Translations under genes and position numbers: made by a program
Assembly (NCBI GenBank): GCA_940671915.1
Contig: CALNVZ010003435.1
Location: 11,328,930 to 11,392,929, forward strand
Direction of reading: 5' to 3'
Source of the DNA: Paracentrotus lividus
Taxonomy: Eukaryota > Echinodermata > Echinoidea > Camarodonta > Echinidae
Length of the DNA: 64,000 bases
In this document: positions 43,581 through 53,300 of the stretch, piece by piece
How the letters are laid out: each line of letters starts with the position of its first letter
Position numbering within the stretch: position 1 is the first letter of the stretch
Notes under the pieces: generated by a model
Seen by the model: the letters and a program-made list of their open reading frames with translations, nothing else
Told to the model about the DNA's origin: nothing
The model's database searches: none

Positions 43581-43757
43581 CAGTGGCGGATCCAGGATTT
43601 CATTGGAGGGAGGGGGGCCAAAATTGGAATTTCCGATTTCTATTACACCAATTTTTTTTTCACGTCACGCTGGCCGCATGATAAGCGGGGGGGGGGGTAG
43701 GTGTAAATTTTTGGGGGTGGGGGTCCGGGCCCGCTGGCCCCCCTGGATCCGCGCCGG
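43581..43757. mobile_element. 177-bp MITE with 5-bp target duplication
   Basis: The left end is CAGTGGCGGATCCAGG and the right end CCTGGATCCGCGCCGG. Both sides are flanked by CACTA (43576-43580 and 43758-43762). The ATCCAGG termini match those of the 2.1-kb element at 51187-53296, so it is probably a short relative. The centre is rich in G and C runs. Confidence 0.8.
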
Positions 43758-44926
43758 CACTAAGTAACTTTTTCATCAAGAGCAGACATGAATACTGTGC
43801 AACTAATGAGACACCAAAATACATAATCAAAAATAAGATGTAAAATGGAAAGCATTTATTAATAGATTTGCGATTGTTTTGAATGAGACAAAAAATCGGA
43901 ATATTATGTACAGACAATTAAAAAAAATTCTAACACACCTCTTTTGCTTTGCTCTAAATAACAATGAAGTGCACTTGGTAAGTAAGTTCTCCCTTTTGAT
44001 CTTCTACCCTCGAGAAGAATAATTACATAATAGCAGATAGGCTTCGTAAAATAAATCGAAATGTAACGGAGTTTATAGTATAAATCATATTTTGCTACTC
44101 TTTCACCAACATTCGACAATTTCTGATCATGTATTTTAAGCGAAAAATAATCATAAAAAAAATCAACCCAGTTCATCATGTTCATTAATTTTAATAAGTC
44201 TCTAAAACTTCGATTTCGGGCAACAATTCTTATTTTTAACAGACAAGTTTTTTTAAGCGTAAATGGAATTAAGTTCATTATGAGAGAAATGAGAAGTGAT
44301 TGAAGCAATAAATCAGGTAAAAATCTATCAGGTAGAAATATCTCCCACCCCCCCCCCCCAACAAAAAAGGACAGGAAAAGCAGAAAATGATTCTGCTAAG
44401 CCGTACATAGCAAAGAAAGAGATGCGAAGAAAATACAAATGCATCAAGATGACAACATAGGAATGAGTCGGTTACATAGTGTAATATGCGTCCCGTCCCA
44501 TTCCAATATAAAACTATACACCCCATCCCCCCACCCTTGACCAAGCCCATAGACCATAGGTGTTCCAGATAGGCCTATAGATAAAGCGGATCCATTTTCT
44601 CTGTGAATACAAGCAAATAATGAAAATACAAAGTAGCCAACAATGAAAAGTCCTCTCATAATAATCCATTGGAATGTATCATATTCAACCGCGTATTAAA
44701 CGCGAGAACAAAAGAAAAAAAAAAAAAAAAAAAAATCACACACATACAAAGCCATTGTTTGGGTAATATTGTGTTGTACACAACCATGCAGGGAACTGTT
44801 CATATTGAAGAGTTCATCCATTACCCGTTTACCATTTAAAAAAAATAAATTAAAAAAAAAAATTAAAAAAAAAAGTTTCCAGGTTTGGACATAATGCTCT
44901 ATACAGGGCCGACGATGTCCCTCTCT

Positions 44927-45107
44927 CAGGGGCCGCGGAGCGTTTTTGAAAGTGGAGGGGCTGAGCCGCAAGTGAGGGGGGGGGGCCTGAACAGGCTAAA
45001 AATCACAAGTGTGTGGTAATTTTGGCGTTTTTGTACACGTTTGCTGACAAAAGTGGGGGGGGGGGGCTTCAGCCCCCTCTAGCCCTCCCCCGGCTCCACA
45101 GCCCGTG
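44927..45107. mobile_element. 181-bp MITE with 5-bp target duplication, 3' of UST
   Basis: The left end CAGGGGCCGCGGAGCG resembles the ends of the 29893-31930 element, and the right end is GGCTCCACAGCCCGTG. TCTCT flanks both sides (44922-44926 and 45108-45112). It lies 140 bases past the UST stop codon and so probably in or near its 3' UTR. Confidence 0.7.
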
Positions 45108-45246
45108 TCTCTTATAATGATGACACCGAATACAATATCTCCCCCACCAAATCTAGGTGCTGAAAACCGGATAATCACAATCTTTAGATTATATTCTTCT
45201 ATCGTCAATAACTATTTTTTTTTCTGTAGAATTCCGTAGTATATCA

Positions 45247-45425
45247 TCACAGGAATCCAAGACTTCTCTTTTGCTCGTGAAACCTCTGTTTGACCAACTC
45301 ATAAAAGGTGTATTCCAATTTCATGTGTTCTCTAATCATTTTCGATACCTCTGGGGAAGGTTTTATTTTGTGCTTAGTTACAGACTTTGATATGGTGTTA
45401 TGCTTTAAAGTGGTGTCGACGCCAG
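45247..45425 (-). CDS. UST: UST exon 8 (C-terminal)
   Basis: This 179-nt exon encodes the last 58 residues and the stop TGA. The acceptor is CTTTCTCTGTTTCAG. It starts with two bases that complete Ser432. It contains KPSPEVSKMIREHMKLEY and the basic end KRSLGFL, and matches the helical C-terminal segment of UST family members. Confidence 0.9.
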
Positions 45426-48400
45426 CTGAAACAGAGAAAGAACAGGACAAACAATACAATTAGTAATCTTTACACAAAAAGAATAAAAGAATTTATTAAG
45501 AATTATTTGGTTACCATTATAGGGTGCGAAAAATTTACATGAAAAAAATACAAATAAATCGGCAAAGACATGAAAATATTTAGGATAGATTAAATATTAA
45601 AATCCATAATAATGTAATACGCCTATGAATGAAAATTTAAAATTCATCTTTAAGAATCAGCGAATGCCATTTAATTTAAAGAAGACTTTTTTTTATATTT
45701 TACATTTTTTCTCATATTTTCTCATCTAAGTGTTTTACCATGCAGTTCTTCAATTTTTAGTCTGCTTTTGGTAAAGAACTTCTTTGAGGGTTGAACTTTT
45801 CTTGTTTTTTTTTTGTAAACAAATAAACAACGTCAATATATCTTACATATTGATTGGTAAATCTCCAATGCACCCTTGAAGAAGTACGGAAGGACTCTCT
45901 CGAACACCCTGAAAGTGTCCTCCAGCTCCTCGAGAAGCCCGACAATTATGTAATACTTCTTAAGATTCTCCACAGCTTTCTTGAAGGCCCATTGTCTGTC
46001 TTTCCTAAAAGAGGTAACCACAGAAACAAGTGAAAGAAACCGATTGTGGCAGATACATTTATATAATTATTACACTTTTCCCCTATACAAACTGGCTATA
46101 TTAAGACCCGGATTCGAGTCAATTTTTTCGTTCGGTCATAAATAGAACATTGATCTCCGTTATAATGGTGTCAGACTTTCAGGGAATTGTCTTATAATTA
46201 TAACAGCGATAATGACGGTGTATTCAAGCTGTCAAGTTTATCATGTCCATTTAGCGAAAATTATTGTTTCTTATTTTTTAAAAAATCACATGATTTTTGT
46301 TACGTTTCGTTATTCCGAAGGTTCGATTACTTCAAATAGTCTTTATAACGAATATTCATTATTCATACCGTTCTACTTTCAAGAAATGATAGGAGTTTTC
46401 GTTAATTCAAGTGTGACATAAGGTCCGTTTACCCAAAAATGAAACTTTGGTTGTTGATCCAAAAATCAAATCAGGCTCATTAGTATGATTATAACATAAC
46501 ACTATGAGCCTCTCATTCCTCTAGTATCTTTGGTACATCGAACCCTATTTAATTTTCGGAACAACAAACCTTCGGACTATAGCAACTTTTCGCATTAAAC
46601 GAACACTATACGAAATGTATATGCTCGGAAGTAAAGGAAGAACCCCATAATATTTGCAATACACTCTAGTTATTTCCTATACATTCGTTCTTGTTCACAG
46701 AATGTAAACCAAAACAAAAAGAAAAGAAAAAATCACTTTAATAATCAAACATTTACTTCCTTTATCTATGACGTCATACTTACGTGCAGTTATAGTCTTG
46801 CCCGCAGAAATATGGGATGATGTAGAAAGATTTTGGACCTAGACATTCATCACTTCCCGACAAAACGCATTCGTCGAAGGTCTGTGATATAAGGACAGAT
46901 TTACAAACATTTGAACATTGTCAATGATTTATAAACTTATCATAGTCGAACTCAACTTCCAACTAAAGAGGTTTGATAGCTTTTCAATATTCCCAATATA
47001 GTTTGCAGTCTGAATCGTTTTCATCCTAGCTTGTACACACCAAAGTATCAAACCAAGAAAGTGTGCCGAGTTTGGGGTTGATTCAAAATAAATTTCTTTG
47101 TTATGTTATAATGGTTACAGCATACGAGTCAAACTGATTTTCACCATTCAAACACTTCACCTCAAGATTCAAGTTTTAAATGGAATGACAGTACAGATTT
47201 TAAGTGGCATGCAATGATAAGCATGATATAGGTCGCAGGCCTGTAAATGGATCTAGTCCATAAAAATTTGCACCACCGAAAATGACGTCATTATTATTTC
47301 AAAAATCATATAAAATCAATGATAGGCATTTAAACACATTTTTTTCAATTGTACATTGAAAGGGATCATCAATAGTCCAGATGACTCCATTTAAAGATCA
47401 GAAGTTGATCCCAGTGGGATTTTGTCAGAACTTTATTAGTTGCTCAAGGTACTCCCAAAGTGTTGCCAGTTTAAGTCTGTTTAGTGCATGTATTGTTTTA
47501 CTGCGCCCCCTCTAAAAAAAAAAATAAATAAAAATAAAAAAGGAGCAGAAAAACCTCCCTTCATATAGTAAGAAAAGTATATGACCAAGTAAAGCCCAAA
47601 GTTTGAAGAATGTTATTTTGTGGCCCGCTGCTAGCGGTACAGGCTCAGACTTCTCATGAACAAAAAAAAAATAAATAAAAAAAAATATAAAAAAAAACAC
47701 AAATAAAATTAAACAAAATAAGTGTCCCAAAATGAGAAAAAAGGGGATAAGAAGTGAGCCTGCAATGATAAGCATGATGGCGGAGTTTTTGTGGCCCGCT
47801 GCAGGTGCTACAGGCTCAGACTTCTCCTGAACAAAAACAAAAACAAAAACAAAAGCAAAAAAAGGCATCCTGGATCCGCGCCTGTACGGGGTGTCCCGGG
47901 TTCGAAACCCAAGTCTATGCACTCAAACCTTTGGTAAGACATGAATCATGATTCGCATTTTAGAATGTTTTGGCAGATAAACAGCGCTTTACAAAATGCT
48001 GTTTATCATCGTCATTTTTATCAGCCTAACAGGTTCCTTTTAACTAACTTCATACCGTAATTCCCCATGGTCACTCGTAAGCTTAAACGTTAAAAAAACA
48101 AACCACAACTACAAAATAATTATAATAATAATAATAAAAATAATGAATTAGGATCTAACCTGATATTGGTCGTTTCCCTTGTAATGGCCTGGTCCACGGT
48201 CATCTCCGAACCTGACATAGTAATATTGAGATACCATCCTATCCAGGGGATCACGGATGATGTTGATATACAAGGGTTGCTTCAAGTTGTGTCTATATTG
48301 AGAGATTCATTGATATATTGTCTAAAATCATAAATCAAATCAAATCAAATCATTTATTCTTTCCCTTAAACATTACAATAATTGTATTAGGGCAGTTCCA

Positions 48401-50273
48401 AGCAAAACAGGACATGGAGCTGAAATTTTAAAGTGCCACTGTGCCTTTGAAAATGCAAATTAGGATCTGAAATTACCACAAAGGCTTCTTTACAATACAA
48501 CCAATCATTTAAGTTAAAAAATTTTGCGATTCAGTATTCTTGCGCTGAATAATTGATCAAACCCAAATTTGCACGTATGGGACTATGAGGCTTTAAATGC
48601 CTCTAATTCTTATATCTCGTCACTTTTTGCCAATTTTTTTGGCTTAATGTAATTGTCATGGTCTACTCCAACAAACTTTGGTATTAATATTTCTGTATAA
48701 TGCATTTCTCCTCACGAAAAAGACCGGGAAACCAGATGTCACTCCGTAACCGTCACTCCGTAACCGGACAAGGGTTCAAGTTTTAAGTCATAATTAACAA
48801 AATATTCAACCAATTTTTTTATGCAAGGTGGCATATTATACCTAGAATGATATAGAATCCAATCAATAACTCAAAATTGTGATAGCCATTTAAATTTCAC
48901 AGAGTTTAAGCAAAATGTTTTCTGCTCAAATATGCATGTCCATTTTGCGTCACTCCGTAACCATGATTATGAATATTCATATCTCATTAATTAAGAATAT
49001 CACTTTTAAAAAAATTATCATTTTGAAAAGAGGGTACTGTCAGCTATTGTCATGAACCATTTCTTTGTACATAAAGATTAAAGTATGGATGATAAACTTG
49101 TTTGAATGCTGAAATGTTGCTTCTGAATGTCACTCCGTTACCTTGGAACTGCCCATTATTCATATATTGTAAGACTTCATTACCGAAGGATAGAAACATG
49201 AAAGTGAAGAGTTGATACATTATCATTAAATAAGGAACTCAGATAAGTTATAACATAGAATGCTTGTGGATTTGATCAAAATGAAATTAAATGTTTTCCT
49301 GCCAGGACAAATTTTGTGAAAATAGCATCATGCTAACTTGTCAATTATTAAAGGGATTGGGTACCTTTCAAAAACAAGAGCAATTAGCATGATTAGATCA
49401 AGATTTAAAAAATTATATTGTTCCAACAGTAAAAACAAACTACTGAAATTTTCAGATCAAATGGAAGTCATTTACTACCTTAAAACAGTGAAACAAACAA
49501 TGCCAAGCATACAGCCGAACACCAGTTCCCTCTGTTGGTAGCTCAGCAAGCCGCTAGGGACGGGGACTATACAACAGGAATGGGTGTATGTTGTGCTATG
49601 TGGAAAAGTACATTGTTTTGTAAACCATCCGGGTTTTTTTTTTTTTTAATAAAATTTGAGTATGAAATCATTGATATCTCAAAGGTAAAGCAAGCAATTA
49701 GCTTGCAATTTTAAAGAGCTACCAGACTGACCTAAGTGTAATTATGTTTGCAAAATAAGCTAAATCGAATAAAATGTGACTTGAATATCATTTAATCCCT
49801 TTAAGAATTCGAAGGGTTTAAAGTTATTTGTTCCTATCGTATAATTACCTTGTATAGTCGATGAAATGTACGTGTCTCTGGAACAAATTGGGTCTTTTGA
49901 GACTGCTGGTAACTTTGACCATATTTTTCTGTTAAAATATGAAAAGAAGGTTATTTGGCTTTTACAGACGTTCTATCAAAGTCTGCATTTCAACCAATGC
50001 ATCAAACTCTGACAAGTATTTTTATTACTTCTTTTGTCTAAGTTGTGGTAGTCATTCCCAAATGGACGTGAGTACAGAAACATAATTTGCGTCAACCGCT
50101 GATTGAATTTCCAACTTCAATTCTACACTTGTCAAACATCAAGTAACTGTATCTCATGAATTATGTGCTGTCATGACAAATTTGGTATCAAACAAATGAG
50201 TATGTTATGCTCTTTCATCACATTGGTTTGCCATCAGGAGCTGAAGAATATCTAGGTGTCATTCCCCCCCCCC

Positions 50274-50308
<35 letters not shown>

Positions 50309-53300
50309 TCATATTTTAGGCAAATTATTAAAATTAAAAAAAAAAATAAAAAAAAAATTGACCGAAACATTTCATATTTGTGCTCGTTACTTCTCAAAAC
50401 AAACATTTCAGATTACACTTTTTTGTTCAGTGGTGACATACCATGATAGAAAATGTAATATCAATCATAGATTTGACATTTCTATATTTTTATGAAACGA
50501 TGTTTGAGATTATAATGGCTAACAATAGAATACATTTGGCAGATTTTTTTTTTTCTTTCTACAAAGAAGATTCCACTGGAAATATACTTTTATTCCATCG
50601 GCATTCCAGTCATGTGAAATCATTTTCACAACCATTGACAACCAAAGCCTTCGATAAATCTGAATTAAGCTTTTATAATAGGAGTCTACTGTCTATACGG
50701 ATGTCAAAATACGCATTCATATGACAAATGATAGTTTATCAAACTATTAATTATAAAGAAATCTATTTAAGCAGCTGTAAAGAAATATAAGCGATTTAAT
50801 CTCCCTCGGCTAATAGTTAAAACGTGTTGTCATTCTGTGGAATGGCTCACTCAGAGATAATATCTAACATTATACCTCTTGTGTTCGGCTTAACTTTGTT
50901 TTGTTGTAGGTAAGAGAGGACACAAGGTAGAATCGATTCTCATGAGACAGTTTTTGCAGGACAGTGAGTACAGATCGACTTCCACACTTTCCTACTCGGT
51001 TGAACATGATAGCAAGTCCAGACTGTTCCTGGTAAATGAAGAGAGAGAGAAGAACGATCATGTTAACATTAAGAATATTAATATTAACTCTGAACCTCAA
51101 TCATTAAAGAGGTGTGGAAACATTGCCCCTCCCCCACCCACACCCCCACAATTCACCGATCATCAACCAAAACTGACAACACAACGCAGGCGCGGATCCA
51201 GGGGGGTGGGGGCCGACGGGCCCGGGGGCTCCCCCCCCCCCCCCCAAAAAAAAAGGAGAAGAAAAAAGGAGAAAGAAGGGAAAAGGGAGCGAAAAGAAGA
51301 TAAAGAAGAAAAAGAAAGAAAGAGAAGGGAATAAATCCCGATGTTTGTACAATATTCGCAAAACTTTATTCAATAAGAAGCGCGAAATAGGCCTAATTGG
51401 GTTCTAAACGACCATAACTATGGCCTTTAATGTAGGGGAGGGTCCACGAGGCCGATTTTTCTCTCTTTTTTTTTTAAGAAAAAGAAATGCATTACTGACG
51501 AAAAGTAAAAATAAAGAAAAAATATTTAAAACTAAAGTTTCAAAATTTCACAAAGAAAATAGGCCTCGTGGACCATCGGCCTAGTGGGCCCTCGGACTCG
51601 ATGGAAAATAGTCGGCCTCGTGGGAATACTAGAAAGTGCCCCTTTATTTATTCCATATTTCTTTTAAAACCCAACTTTTTCGCTCGCGGATACTAAATCG
51701 TAATGCACAATTAACCCCAAATTTTCGGCTCGCGCTTCGCACTTGCGGATACTAAATAGGGTCTATAATACACAATTATCTACAATTCTTTATGCTAGAA
51801 AGTGCCCCTTTATTTATTCTATATATCTTTAAAAACCCCAAATTTTCGTACATAGGCCTACGAATTAAGTAGGGTATATAATGCACAATTAACCCCAAAT
51901 TTTCGGCTCGCGCTTCGCACTTGCGGATACTAAATAGGGTCTATAATACACAATTATCTACAATTCTTTATGCTAGAAAGTGCCCCTTTATTTATTCTAT
52001 ATATCTTTAAAAACCCAAAATTTTCGCAGATACCAATCTAGTAGGGTATATAATATAATACACAATTAATTCAAAATTTGACCTCACAATTTTCAGCTCG
52101 CGCTTCGCGCTCACGGAAACTAAATAGGGTCTATAATACACAATTATCTACAATTTTTAATACTAGAAAGTGCCCCTTTATTCCATTTATCTTTACAACC
52201 CAAAATTTTCGGCTCACGCTTCGCGCTCGCTGACATGTCTGATACTAAATCATAATGCAATCATTATGCTAGAAAGTGCCCCTTTATTTATTCTATATAT
52301 CTTTAAAAACCCCAAATTTTCGGCTCGCGCTTCGCGCTCGCAGATACCAATCTAGTAGGGTATATAATATAATACACAATTAACTCCAATTTTTACCACA
52401 AAATTTTCAGCTCGCGCTTCGCGCTCGCGGATTCTAAATAAGGTTTATAATACACAATTATCTAAAAAAAAAAAAATTAATAGTAGAAAGTGCCCCTTTA
52501 TTTATTCCATATATCTTTTAAAACCCGAAATTTTCGGCTCGCGCTTCGCACTCGCGGATTCTAAATCTACAATTCTTTATGCTAGAAAGTGCCCATTTAT
52601 TTATTCTATATGTCTTTTAAAACCCCAAATTTTCGGCTCGCGCTTCGCGCTCGCAGATACCAATCAAGTAGGGTATATAATGCACCATTATCTACGATTT
52701 TTAATACTAGAAAGTGCCCCTTTATTCATTCCATATATCTTTTAAAACCCCAAATTTTCGGCTCGCGCTTCGCGCTCGCTGACTAAATAATAATGCACAA
52801 ATAACTCCAATTTTTACCTAAAAATTTTCAGCTCGCGCTTCGCTCTCGCGGATTTTAAATAAGGTCTGTAAAAAGTATAATACACAATTATCTAAAAAAA
52901 AAATTAATAGAAGAAAGTGCCCCTTTATTTATTCCATATATCTTTTAAATCCCAAAATTTTCTGCTCGCGCTTCGCGCTCGCATATACTAAATCATGATG
53001 CACAAATAACTCAAATTTTGAGCTTAAAATTTTAGGCTCGCGCTTCGCGCGCGCAGATAACAATTTAGCAGGGTATATAATGCCCAATTAACTCAAATTT
53101 TTACCTCAAAATTTTCATCTCATGTTGGCAATTTAGAATACATATATTGTTTAAATTCCTCGTTTTAAGTCAGTATAGGCCTATATATCTGGGCATGTTA
53201 ACTCGCGTTTCGCGCTCGTTTGCTCGCTCCGCTCGCAAGTTTTTTTTTTTTAAAGTTGGGCCCCCCCCCCTCTGGAAAATCCTGGATCCGCGCCTGCAAA

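Noticed and set aside
47880..47920. tRNA gene suggested by a B-box
   Set aside because: There is no A-box, acceptor stem or cloverleaf around it; SINE origin is more likely.
47512..47922. 136-codon minus-strand frame rich in Phe
   Set aside because: It spans two copies of a repeat unit and A/T-rich tracts; the repeated EKSEPV...AAGHK text comes from the repeat.
51104..51373. Frames on both strands at the left end of the 51187 element
   Set aside because: They cover poly-C/poly-A and GA-rich tracts of the transposon end.
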